NCBI GenBank assembly: GCA_037447655.1
Contig: JBBHKE010002926.1
Coordinates: forward strand, 137,914 to 201,913
DNA from: Zygnema cylindricum
Taxonomy: Eukaryota; Streptophyta; Zygnematophyceae; Zygnematales; Zygnemataceae
DNA length: 64,000 bases
Direction: 5' to 3'
A program made the position numbers and the translations under genes. Every line of letters begins with the position of its first letter. Within the stretch, counting starts at the first letter, position 1. The notes beneath the pieces were generated by a model. That model had not been told where the DNA came from. It searched no databases and saw only the letters and a program-made list of their open reading frames with translations. This document shows, piece by piece, positions 43,901 through 55,181 of this stretch.

Positions 43901-46900
43901 GTAAAATCCATTATCCCAATAACGCCAGCTAAATTTCAGTTAAAAAAATGTGTTCTGGACTCTTGATGAGACTGAGAGGTCTCTTTACCTTGGCATATGG
44001 GATGCTTAAAGTAAATAACCTACACCTTACACCGATATTAGAGTTAGAGAATTATTAACACTTTGTTAGAATTAACTTTACTAAAGATCTTATGCAATGT
44101 GGCTTATCATGGGCCACTTATCTAAATAGTGCCAATAACACTACTTTATGATTTTGGGTAAAAAAAACATTCACGTGAAGTAGAGTGATTAACTCTAATA
44201 ACAATTGGGCAGTGTAGTACAAGATTGTTTCCCTAGGGTTTGCGTCAATATTGTACCATCAACGGCCATGTCTCAAGATGCCAAAGCCAAGTGCATAACT
44301 GAACTGCTTCAACCTTCTACACAACAAGATTTTTAACACACAACAGTGTTTATTTTACAAAACATCCTGCATTACAGAATTTCGGGGGAGCAAAAGCAAT
44401 CACCGTTACTTCCATTTTTCCTCATTTGTGAATGGTGAAATTCAATTGGCGTATAATACTAAATCGAAATGGCATTCAACGTGTAGGAATGGAAGTCCTA
44501 TGGCCAGCAATACTTTGTGGAATAAACTTAGTTTGTGCGCCAAGGTAAAATAAGGACCCTGTAAATTACATTTACTTATTACAATTATTTGCTGTAAAAT
44601 GGCCCACCTGGAGAATGATACGGCCTTTGGAATCGTATGGGAAACGACCAACAATGGGTAAGCCATTAATATCACATGCGTCCAAGTTATCCTCCCTAAA
44701 CAACGCCACATGTTCACATGTTGCTGGAGAACAGTGATTGCCAATGCATTGGCAGCCCAACTGAGAATTCTGCAAAATCGAGAAAAAAAAAGTATGAGTT
44801 CTAGCTTTGTTGCAAATTCGAGAAAAAAAGTATTGAGTGAGTGAGACGAAAGGCCTAAACTTGAACCGACATGGTTAGAAGGAAACTGTGCTTGCTTTGT
44901 TAATAGTTGTATGCAAAACCAGGTAGACCTGAAAACTAAGAAGAATGGCTCGGAGATCAACTTGACTCGTCCTTTTTTATAGTGCTTACACCCTGCTTTG
45001 TGGTTGTTTAAATGTGTTTCAAAACATAATACTCAAAGGAATCTAACACTAGGAGAACATTCTGGTGTCTCTGCTTCTGAAACTACTACCGATGGTGTCA
45101 ATGTTCTATTTGACAAGCCTTCTCAACATTACAAAAGAAACACGAGGCAGAATTAGCACAATTGTTCTATGAACACTGGTTTGAGTTAGAGTCTTGTTCC
45201 GTCAACAAACCGAGATCCCATCCCATTTCTCATTTTCCCAGTCTACCACTTCGGTTCCTAAAAAGAACACTCGACCTCACATCATTGCGAGCAAACAAAA
45301 GAAAAAAAAACAAAAAAAACCGAAAATAAAAGATTTTGCTTACTCGAGGATCGACACCCAGCCCTGGGTCGAGTCTTCTCTTTATGACATAGGTGAAACC
45401 ATCCGCAGGTTTTAAATTGTCAGAAATGTCGAGCCTACCCCCACTGTCTCTACATGTATCACAACTACAAGGCTCAACAACATCATTATCAACTACACAG
45501 GGAATGGGAACGGGCTCGGCTCCCCCACTAAGATCATCACAAAGTACAACTTTCCCTACCACCCTTCGGCTTAAGTATCCTTCGTTTGGCTGATCACCAT
45601 CCCAGAATTTTTCTTCCAATACCCCTCCTGAAAGGCCCGGAGGTGCAGAATGGAAACCACCACTAGTCAGGCCATCTCCAATAGTTCCAGAAGGGCATCC
45701 TGGGTTTGATGAAGACAACGGAAAACAATTTTCCTCCCTTTGTACAGTTCCAGAAATTCCCCTAAATACTTCTAATTTCGGTCGCTTCAACTGTGTGTCA
45801 GGTACAGGAAATCCTTGAGGCACACAGAATTTGCGATGCCCATTTTCCTGTGGTCTCTGAGAAACTACGGAGTCCTTCTCTTCCTCAGGCACATTTTGGC
45901 GACACCTCTTGCTCCTACTACCACCCCTTCTTGCTGCCCTTTTCCCAAAGTTTTCTCGTTTAAAACTATGTGGGAAGATTTCTGATTTCACACCTGAGAA
46001 CTTTCCAGCTTCCATATTGCAACATTTGGTACACTTCCCAGGCTTCAAAACTAAACCGACCGTAGTCCTTAATTTCAACGCTTGTAGTTCCACTCTCGTA
46101 GGAAGATCGTCATACTTCTCTTGCAAAATTTGTAACACCCTCCAAACACAGCAACTACGATACCCAGCTTCCAAAATTTCGTCATCAGTGGGTCCTACCT
46201 GCGTTTTCTGGCTAGAATTAGAAGCAAAATTAGTACCGCTGGTTCCACCTTCTTTTTTCAAATCTGTTGACATTTCTAACGGCACCACATTTGCTCCTGT
46301 GACAGCGTGGCCTTCAGTCAAACCACCATTTTCATCTTCACCAGATTCTACTGACTGTCCCACTTGCTTTCCATTTGCAATACTCTGTTTCCTATCCATA
46401 CCAGTTGAATTCTCAACTTTGGAAACGTCTTTAACCTCAGGTTGAACATTCAGCGCCTGTCCCACCTCTGAACTATAAAGAGAAGCCATGGCACGAAATC
46501 GAGATGACGGAGAAATCAAACTAGCTATCCTCAAAGTTCCTTCACTAACATTTATCTCACAATGATTCTCATTGTCCCGCCGTAAAAGCAGTGGCCGTTT
46601 TGCACTTGTGACTTTCTCCTCTACTTCAAGACGGTTTCCTGTTTCAGAATTCTCTTTCTTGACAGGTCCATTCCCACTAGATTTCAAAATGTCTTCTCCG
46701 TCCTTCCCATGCGCAACGGCCTTTCTTCTCCTCCACTGACCTCCAATTTTTTTTGCCTGCCTTTCCATTAGAATTTCCCTATGTTGTGCTTTCCAGTGTC
46801 GGCCCAAATCAGGCATCAGGAAAAACTTTTCTCCACATACACTGCAAGACCATGATCTGTTCCCCTCCTTCTCGTTCTGTATCGGTGCCACCTGACTCAC

Positions 46901-49900
46901 CTTATCATCTGTTTCCATACCACCGAGCTTATCCTCTGGTGCCTTCTCACATCTCTTTAGCTCAAGATGCCGTGCCAGAAATACCTGTTTCTTAAACCGT
47001 TTTTTGCAGTAAACGCACCTAATCCTTGTTCTTCGTGTTCCTGGCGCTTTATTTTCCCCAAGAGCCTGTTTTCCTTCACCGCGCATCAACTTTTTCAGAT
47101 CCCTTATGTTAGCATTTTGACTGGATTTACCACCTGTCCCAGTTGGCGCTTCGTCAGTTATTTCCTTCACACTTTCCTTCTCCAGACTGGGCAAACCCAT
47201 AGCAACTAAAGCTGCATTTCTTAGTTCCTTCATCCTCGAAACGCTATCACCAGGTTTTGCTGTCGCAATTTCAGATGTACTCCCAACATGGTTGATGCTA
47301 CTTTCAGTATGTCCACTTCCAAAGTGAGAACCTACCCTTCTGCGTCTCCTCGATTGTGCTCGATATTCAAGATAGTTCACAACTGGCTGTAGCCTACTAA
47401 GCTCTAGCTCTAACATTTCCAGAATTTTCTCTGAAAGAGGAATATTAGCAGAAAGTTCCTCTTCAGTCCTGTCAAGAACACCAGAAAGAGTCACTAAATC
47501 TGATTTTCCATTAATATCCGGCTCTGAAAACATATCCTTACAACTTTTGAGGGCTTCTTTCTTCAACTTACAAATAACCTCTTGAGCATTATCTATAAGA
47601 TTCTTCTCATCATCACCCTCTCCCTCTCCAATCTTCCCCTTCAGTTCATCAGCGAGCGGAATCGTGAGATCTTTCCAGAGCCATAGAGAAGACCTCCCTC
47701 TACGACTCTCATTGCCTAATGCATGTTTACCATCTCCCTCTAGCCTTGTCAACTTCTTCAGATGCTTTCCACAATACAAAGCCCCTGGTCTTCTAGTCTG
47801 GGTGCACCTTCCCCCTCCCCTTGTACTACGAATAGCAATACAAACATCAGGTTCCCCTTCTTCCTCTCCTTTACACCACGCTGATCCAGCAACTTCGTCA
47901 TCCTCTATACCACCAGCTTCATTTTCCCAAGCCTTGCCAACATCATTTTCCCAAGCCTTGCCAACATCATTTTCCCAAACCTTGCCTTCACTTTCTGTCA
48001 TCAACTTCTGTTTCTTTGGAGGAGTAGAAAGAGTGTCATCCCCAGCCCTATCCCCAGCTCTCCACCTCTTATGGAACCCACAAAAAACTTCCCCGGGTCG
48101 TCTTTTATGTGGACATCGTCCCTCCTTTTTCCAGCTTGTCAACTGAGAGACACACCTCTCATCATCTGGCAATTCATTGGTTCCCTCATCAAGAGTTACC
48201 CCTTCCCCTCCACCTTCCTGACTGGGAATTTGCTCTTGAGAAGATGCCTCTACTATTGGGCTATCATTAAGAAGATCAACAGCTTGCCATCGACTTTGGA
48301 AGCCACTAAGTTCTCCCACCCTTCTTCTCTGAGCAGACCTTCGACTTTTTTGCCAAGATGTCATTATGGTTGTCACATTTTCTGTATCCTCCCTCTCGCC
48401 AAATGACACATCTGGTTCCCACGAAGTCTTATTTTTATTTTCCTCTACATCCCAGTCTGGAGTTTCTTCTTCACTATCTACACCAACTCCACCAACGCCA
48501 CCAAGTCCTTTCTTTTTGGAGCCTCTATGAGCATATCTTGCATGCCTTCCACAAAAAGGTTGACCTACTCTCCTTGGATGAGGACAAGGACCACCACCCA
48601 ATCGATGAGTCCGTATTCCCATACATCTCTCCTCCGGAGGCAACCATCTTTTGACAACCTGACACTCTGGTTTCATCTCTTCATTTGGGACTTGGAACAA
48701 CACCAGAGCCTTGTTATCTTCCTTGTTATCTTCCCTTTTCGACTCTATTGCCACATCAGACCCCTTGCCTTGCCAGGAATGTTTGGCACAAAAAGGCGAA
48801 CCCGGTTTTGCTGAGTGACTGCATTTCCCACCCTGGGCTTTGTTACCCTGACACGCAGTTGATATATTATAGGTTACTCTCTCCTCTAATGTCTTTTCAG
48901 TTGAGACAGAAAGTGTTTGAGCCAACGCAGCAAATGCATCTGGGATAGCTTGGCCTACCTCCTCCCCTTCAGAATTCCCACTATGGAATGGAGAAGGAGC
49001 AATTTGACGAGGAGTAATTTGACTCCGGGAAGGAGTATTTTGACTCTGAGAAGGAGTATTTTGACTCTGGGAAAGAGCAGTTTGACTCTCAACTGGTTGA
49101 CTGTTGTCCTCCGTCACACTTCCCCCATGAGCCTGACTTGATTGCTGAGGAGGTAAGATCAATACTTTGTTCTCTAATGATTCTAAAGGAAGTTTCACTT
49201 CTCCCCCAACAGATTCCTGTGAATCTAGAGAGTTTTCCCAATTGGGTAATGTCAAAAGACCATTTGCTAGTTCTCGCCCATTCATGTAACTCCTCCTTGC
49301 GAAATCCTGTATCCTTCCCCTCACACTTGAAGTCCCCGCCTTTCCTCCCAAAGCCCCTTGCCAGCCAGTTTCCCAGTTTTCTTCCTTTCCCTTCATCCCA
49401 CTGCGGTGACCACTTTTTCGCCTACCACTTGTAGTTTTGAATTCCCCCCTTTCATGAGTGATAGCTGTCGATTTCCACTTGGAATAGGCTCGAGTCCATG
49501 GATCCTTCCAGGTAGACCAGTCCCCACCAAGGTTTGGTTGTTTTGGGTCATCCCAGAGGGGTTGAACTTGATCCCACAAAACTGAATTGATTAATTCCTG
49601 CAAAAAAACCAGGTCAAAACTTCATTTGTCAAAAACCGGGTGCGATTTGTTCATTTTGTCATAATATGATTAAAATTCATTTGTCAAAAACCGGCGACGA
49701 CTTGATCATACTGTCACGACGAGCACGATTTGAGCCTACTGGTTATAATATATGACAGGAAAATACTTTGTAGTGGCAAGAACCAAACCTCATTTAATAA
49801 CAACACCATGTTAACAATTATTTCTGCACATAAATAGTACCCTAATGCCAAACTTTGAACTGTTAAAATTAATGGTAAATGGAAGTGCCCAACTTATGAC

Positions 49901-52900
49901 CTGGATGCATACTGAAAAAAACTGGCATGTGCCTTCAAATTGCTAATTTGTGAAAGACATTCATGGACATAAACATTGCTAAACACAAACATTAATATTA
50001 TGCTTGAATGAACAGAATTAGCTGCAATTGGGCTTACACAACAATGTCTGAAATGGAATTTTTAGACAGAAAATAATTAACGTAATTAGTATAAACCGTG
50101 CTACTGACAGGTGCCCATGTTTTCAGAAAAAAACAAATTACTGTAGACCACATCAACTACAGCCCAGAACATTGTGAATGACAAGAACCTACATAGACTC
50201 ATGTTTTCAAACATGAATTGGTATGGACAGATAATACATTCCTATCACTAGAATGAGCCCGTTTGAACCAATAAGGATGGAGAACAGAGACAAGTGGCAC
50301 CCGTTTGGCATACAAAAGGAGAAAAGCAGTGAAGCCTTGACAAGGAACAAGCTACTCCTCACACAAATGCATCTCAACAATGATAAAATATACATAAACA
50401 TCAGTCCAAAATGAAAATGTCCATTCACATGTTTGGCTTGACAACACATGATACAACAAGACTTCTCTCACCCAAAATCAGTAAATGATCTTCCATCTTG
50501 TAATACAAGTTGCGAAAGAATCAGATGAATAAAACTTATCCGTGATAAAAGCAAACCACTCTGTACTGGAACTTATGGAAACTAGGAGGATGTCAGTTTC
50601 CTTGTCTGGTAGCTTTCTTCTTGATGACAAATGACACACATTCAAGCTTGGAGGATCAAAAACAGTTCTGAAGAGAAAATTACACCATTAAATAAAACCG
50701 TTAATTACACTTTTTTATTGTGCAATGACAAAAGCGCCCGTACTAACTTGAAATAGATATTGCTGCAAACTTGCAATCAGGTAAGCTAAGATTCTTTTTC
50801 AAACAAAACACAGGTCGGCACTGATCATGCAGAAAAACTTGCAGTTGACGGAAGTAATGGGACGAAAGACAAAAGAAAATCTCATATGACTGGTTCGGGA
50901 ATCAGATTCTTTGGGAAAAAGTGTTGACCTGAATACAAACGAGCTAGCAAAGAAATGGTTGGGGGTCTATTTGGAACAAAACAAAACCCAATTTTAAAAT
51001 GTCCAAAGTACACTGATATTCAGCACAATGAACAACAAGATAGCAAGGAGGGAGTCATCTGTGAGAAGATGAAGCATTTGCATTTGCCTCCAATAAATGT
51101 GAAAAACCATTGTTTCTCCAACATATGTCGTCCAAAATCTCAACATTGAAACCGGCATGTGATAAACAAAAGGTATAAACTAAGTTAGCATAAAAGACCT
51201 TGGATGCAAACCCAACACAAATGTTATCAAAGACAATGTCATTTTCCAAAAAACAGGAGATGAAGCCACACCAAAAATAAAAACTAGAGACAATAAATTA
51301 TTAGTGGGGCAAATATAAGTGTAATTAATTCTGACTCGGTTCTGAATGGCGTGGCTGAATTTGAACCGTTTTAAGAATTTGAGTAAAGAAGAACAATTAG
51401 TAGTATTCACGCTATTTGTTCTCGGAATGCAAAAAAAAACGGCACCAAATTAGTGTTGTTAACAGTAATAGCGGTTCACGGTGTAAGTGAATGCGGTCAG
51501 TCAGCCAAACACTGACACCACAATCCAAACCAGCAAATTGGCCAAAGTGGTTTTGTAACATGCAAAATGCATATGGCTAAAAATACATGTAGCTCTTTTC
51601 TATGTAACTTATACAAAATGATATAGGTTACAACAACAAATAAAATCTGAAGGTACCCTTTTGCATCTTTGATCTTGGCATATGTGGCATTGGCCTACAT
51701 GTGAACAAGCAACGTGAAATGAATTGTCCTCTTCATCAAGCTGAGACAACAACGTGTCAAAAAAGTCCAAAAACATCAATCAGTATGGATGAAGTGGCAG
51801 GAATCAACCATAACAATGCCGTCAATAAACATTTCATGAAAGTCTTTAGAGAAGTTAATGGACTCCCAGCAGTGAAATTTGCAGAGATCTTGAACCCATA
51901 CATCTCCAAATGGTGGTCTTTGACCTAAATGACCTAGATGCACTCTCAGAATGACTACCCTCGCCGACGCTGTAGGCGCATGTGACAAAAAATGTGGTGC
52001 AAATTTTGTAGCTTACATTCAATTATCATCCCATTGAGAACAAAGAACAAAACGAAGCTACCATCATTGAAATAGAAAAAGCATTGTATGTACCTCATTT
52101 AGTTGTTCAATACTAGAAGCTTTGTCGGCGATAAGGCAACAACATTTCCACTCTGGGCATCTATTCTTCAACCACTCTTCACTCATATAAACCTTGACGA
52201 TCACCTGCAACCATTCCACAGACACAGCCAAAGTATACATGATGTCAATTCAATTCCAATTCAACTATTTTAATAATTCTATTTTTTCCTTTTATTCAAT
52301 TATTCGGTATACTCACTCGGTATATATTCGTTAACTCTTCGTACAGTCATCAGAGCCACAAAAAAGCAGGAAGCTCGAGGCCAATAAGCTTTAAGTACCA
52401 AAGAGCATCATCCATTAATATTGAGATTATGTGATGCATTTGGTATACGCACTTGATTTGACGCCGTCATAGCTCCAACAAACTATGAAGTCACATTAAA
52501 ACAATCATTCAATTTAACTTGAGATGAGCAAATCATGAAGCAAAATTCAAGACAAAGGGTGCTTTGTAATCTACTTCTTACCTTGACTAACTGATGTGGT
52601 GACAAGCAAGGCATGACATGCTTGTAATTCCACTCAGCTTTGTAAATAACATTTAGAAAATCGTCATAAAATGTAAGAAGTGTTCTAGGGGCATTGGCTC
52701 CACAACTCACCTCAAAAGTATCAACAAGAAGCTGTCCCAGCTCCTGATAGGTTTCAGCATGTGCTGTTCGCTGTGCGAAACCTCGCCACATGCAAGCACT
52801 TTGCGCCACTTCCATCACAGCCTGCAAGTGGGGTTCCAGTCAAATAGTATAAGTTTCCATGGTAAGTAGTGATGTAAGCTACACACATGATGTGCTATTT

Positions 52901-54854
52901 CCCTATCCACTTTTAAGTTTTTTGCAGCTTTGCATGCAGGATAGACCATTTCAACAAGGCGGAATTACTTTGCAAACTTCCGAACACTAAGAATTTTAAT
53001 AAACAAATAAAGCAAATCAGGTCACAGAATTCATCATTTGCTGATGTAAAAAAAGATGGAATTCAGTTCATAATCTTTTGATGTAAATTATGGTCCTTGT
53101 ACGGGTTATTAGATGAAGTCCCTTGCATGTCCCAACTAATATTTATGGAACAATCTTAATATAAAATAAAAACTTTGTGGCTCAAAATGAAAATGCTGGT
53201 GTTCAAGGATGAAACGGTTTTTTTTGGCTCTTTACACTGAATAAAGACCACCATTATGAAGCACAACTCTCCAACCTTCCAGCTTATATCTTTCATAACC
53301 ATAACTTCCACACAGCATCAACTTCAGAAAAATCAGAACAAACATGGGTCACACTCACGTTCACATGCAGTCGATCGCTGATGTCCAGAACATCTGCCCC
53401 AACTCGAAGGATCGATATTCTCCTGGGAACGTTTGGATTTGATGTAATGGCCCTTCCCCAATCATGTGAACCAAACGCCAAAGGTTGTGGATTCTCAGAG
53501 ATTGGCAGCAACGTCTGAGAATCTGCCCAAGCAAAGGTTGCCGTGCGAGGAAAAAACACTAGAAGATAGCTTTTGCTAGCATATGTTGGCCGAGCCTTTA
53601 GTATGGCTTCCCTGCAATGTTGTGGGCTGCTCTTTAAGGCTGCTTGCCACTTTCCTCGCCACTGCCAAGAAAGGGGGAGAGAGAGAGAGAGGGAGAGAGC
53701 AAGAGAAAAAGAGAGAGAGGGAGCCAAGCAAGAAGCTCACTTATAAAATCAACAACCCTTTTACAAAGTTCATTGTCACGACTCCCAGACACAGTTCCTC
53801 CTCCCAATTTGGTTAATTGCCTTAGGAAAATTTCACTAATATCTCATGCAGACATAGGTCCTCAAGTTAAAAATAGAACTTGTTTGTTATGCAATGGGTG
53901 ATATTATTCAGCATTCCACAACTTGATATTGTCAGCTAAGAAAAAACACAATTGACTATAATTCGATTAAAATTATATTAAAGTTGTCCACCTGAGACAT
54001 TGCTTTGTTAATTGAAAAAGATGACCTTCCTTAGAAAAAGGAAAACCATTATTTACATTCTCAATTGCACAATATAAAACTGCTTTTCTAACAAGGACCT
54101 ATAAGAAGAAGAAATAATAAATTTCAATGCGCATGTTTTTCGAAGCAACTCCTCATGCAGGCATCATGAAATGAATAAATAAATAATGCAATGAATCAAC
54201 AAAGTCTATCCTGCATGTTCAAAAAAGGCTGACAATGCAGCCAGAGGTTCTAATTACAATCCAATTCTAATACTTCAGCTGTAAAAAAAGGAAATTTTAG
54301 TAAAAGGAGAAGCAATACCTGAATAAAGATGACTTCATGGAATAGCTTTATGTTGCTGAGCAATGTGAGACAATTAGAATGAGTTCACACAAACAAGCTA
54401 CAGTATTCTTGACTAGATAAATACAAGCAATTTACATGTCACATACCTTTACCCATACTGGAGTTCCCTCAGGAATGTCATCAAACTCAAGAGCAGTCCC
54501 TGCAATATTCTCACTTTTCTCTCCTTCTTTCTCCGTTGTAGCATTGCAATATTCCACAGTAACTTCCTCCTCGTCTCTTAAGTCACGGTCTTCAGCCATG
54601 GTTAGGTCAACCTGAAACATTCTTGGTGTCTTACTCTCTTTATCTTGTCCTGCAATTGCAACATTAACAGCTTTGGGAGCTCTAACAACTTTGATGAATC
54701 CTACCTTGCTATCATAATTCAGTAAACCATTCAATGCTCTCTTGTGAACCTTGCTGGCTACGATATCGAACGGCTGAGATTTGCAGGAATCCACTCTAAA
54801 ATCCATGGCAGCATCACATAATGTTTGCTTAGAAACAAGTTTGGAATGGAGCAT
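40287..54854 (-). CDS. SUVR5: SUVR5-type SET-domain histone methyltransferase with zinc fingers
   Basis: Eleven exons: 54854-54447, 53661-53359, 52821-52582, 52204-52094, 49597-45344, 44769-44608, 43340-43224, 42976-42873, 42036-41902, 41106-41019 and 40394-40287; 2009 residues, all phases in register. The N-terminal part has PVWVK|WRGKWQA and [15 protein letters not shown], as in Arabidopsis SUVR5. The 1418-codon exon holds four Cys/His repeats (C...RC.H..PG..FC..H; about residues 602, 679, 836 and 940), a fifth lacking its ligands (about 766), and two C2H2 fingers (CVYCKKRF... about 1215, CSVCGEKF... about 1272). Pre-[21 protein letters not shown] and [45 protein letters not shown] and ELAYDYRY. 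Post-[18 protein letters not shown] and stop. SUVR5 deposits H3K9me2 at targets found by its zinc fingers; that function is from the family. The first exon start is uncertain because the frame is open upstream to a possible acceptor near 54940. Confidence 0.95.
40835..41000. repeat. GA-repeat tract in the last SUVR5 intron
   Basis: GAGAGAGGAGA units of about 165 bp. On the transcribed strand this is a CT tract placed 20 bases downstream of the donor of exon 10. Confidence 0.85.
41150..41545 (-). repeat. 20-bp minisatellite in the SUVR5 SET intron
   Basis: About twenty degenerate units of TACTGTAATTCATATGGATA. On the transcribed strand each unit reads TGAATTACAGT, offering an acceptor-like TTACAG. 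The array starts about 45 bp before the exon 10 acceptor. Confidence 0.85.
42037..42335 (-). repeat. 30-bp array leading into the exon 9 acceptor
   Basis: Around nine units of ACAGGTTGTAAACAATACAATATTTTGAA (split here only by substitutions), the last of which runs into the real acceptor region (GATATTTTGAATACAGG... and CTGTAGG on the plus strand). Confidence 0.7.
42340..42532. mobile_element. MITE with family ends, distinct interior
   Basis: Ends TATACTGTTAATCGCAACTA-GAGTTAA and (complement) TACACCATTCATGGCTATTA-GAGTT. The interior GGCTCGCGCGAGC palindrome is not shared with families A-D. It lies in SUVR5 intron 8. Confidence 0.65.
42690..42873 (-). repeat. Array of the exon 8 donor region
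   Basis: The intron starts AA|GTAAGAATCATGGGTTCTTT on the minus strand. Related units follow: AGAATCATGTGTCCTATATT and GGAAGCACGTGTCCTTTATC, each with AGGAGATT- or TTAGGAAAT-type ends, with a period of about 35-45 bp. Confidence 0.65.
43080..43190. repeat. GA-repeat tract in SUVR5 intron 7
   Basis: GAGAGGGAGAG units about 35 bases downstream of the unusual GC donor of exon 7. On the transcribed strand it is a CT tract. Confidence 0.8.
44028..44216. mobile_element. Family D MITE
   Basis: 189 bp, with ends TTACACCGATATTAGAGTTA and (complement) TACACTGCCCAATTGTTATT-AGAGTTAA. The interior ATGTGGCTTATCATGGGCCA is the family D marker. It lies in SUVR5 intron 6. Confidence 0.7.
44770..44850 (-). 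repeat. Duplicated acceptor of SUVR5 exon 6
   Basis: TGCAAAATCGAGAAAAAAAAAGTATGAG (44771) and TGCAAATTCGAGAAAAAAAGTATTGAG (44811) on the plus strand are two 40-bp copies. On the minus strand each gives a CTTTTTTTCTCGATTTTGCA acceptor. Only the exon-proximal one ends in CAG. Confidence 0.85.
47918..47990 (-). repeat. Coding repeat KAWENDVG in SUVR5
   Basis: Three 27-bp units encode [22 protein letters not shown]-type repeats between the third and fourth intact Cys/His modules. The repeat keeps frame. Confidence 0.9.
49010..49090 (-). repeat. Coding repeat SQSQNTP in SUVR5
   Basis: Units of TTTTGACTCTGGGAAGGAGTA type (plus strand) encode [20 protein letters not shown] and ITPRQ, a flexible Ser/Gln linker before the first Cys/His module. 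Confidence 0.85.
49598..49740 (-). repeat. Duplicated acceptor region of the large SUVR5 exon
   Basis: AAAACTTCATTTGTCAAAAACCGGGTGCGATTTG (49616) and AAAATTCATTTGTCAAAAACCGGCGACGACTTG (49671) are two units of about 55 bp adjoining the acceptor. Confidence 0.75.
53666..53722. repeat. GA tract forming the exon 2 pyrimidine tract of SUVR5
   Basis: GAGAGAGAGAGGGAGAGAGC on the plus strand is an expanded CT tract immediately before the acceptor CTTGGCAG|TGG on the minus strand. Confidence 0.85.
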
Positions 54855-54961
54855 TTGTGGCTTTGATTCTAACCAGCGAGCACAACCAGAGGTTAACCAG
54901 GAGTCAACGCATGGTGGAAATGTTCGAAAACAAATATCGAATGCTGCATGAAAGTTTCCAT

Positions 54962-55181
54962 TACACCGTGTATCGCTATTAGTGTTGATAATTTTTTCGC
55001 CACTTAAAACGTCTTTTCTCCGTGTACACTTGTTCTATTTTCAATTTGAGACCGCCAATCGGAAGCTGAGAATCTTATCTTTCAATCGAAACCGTCAGAT
55101 CCAAAATCGGACAAGTGTGTACGGAGAAAATATGTTTTAAGTGGCTAAAAAAAATTAACACTAATAGCGATTCGCGGTGTA
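54962..55181. mobile_element. Complete family A MITE upstream of SUVR5
   Basis: 220 bp with ends TACACCGTGTATCGCTATTA and (complement) TACACCGCGAATCGCTATTA. Arms GCCACTTAAAACGTCTTTTC and (complement) GCCACTTAAAACATATTTTC confirm the palindrome. It sits just outside the first recognised SUVR5 exon, so it may have displaced or rewired the 5' end of the gene. Confidence 0.88.

Noticed and set aside
45909-49585. Many plus-strand frames of 60-178 codons
   Set aside because: All are antisense to the large SUVR5 exon, which has clear domain matches and splice phases.
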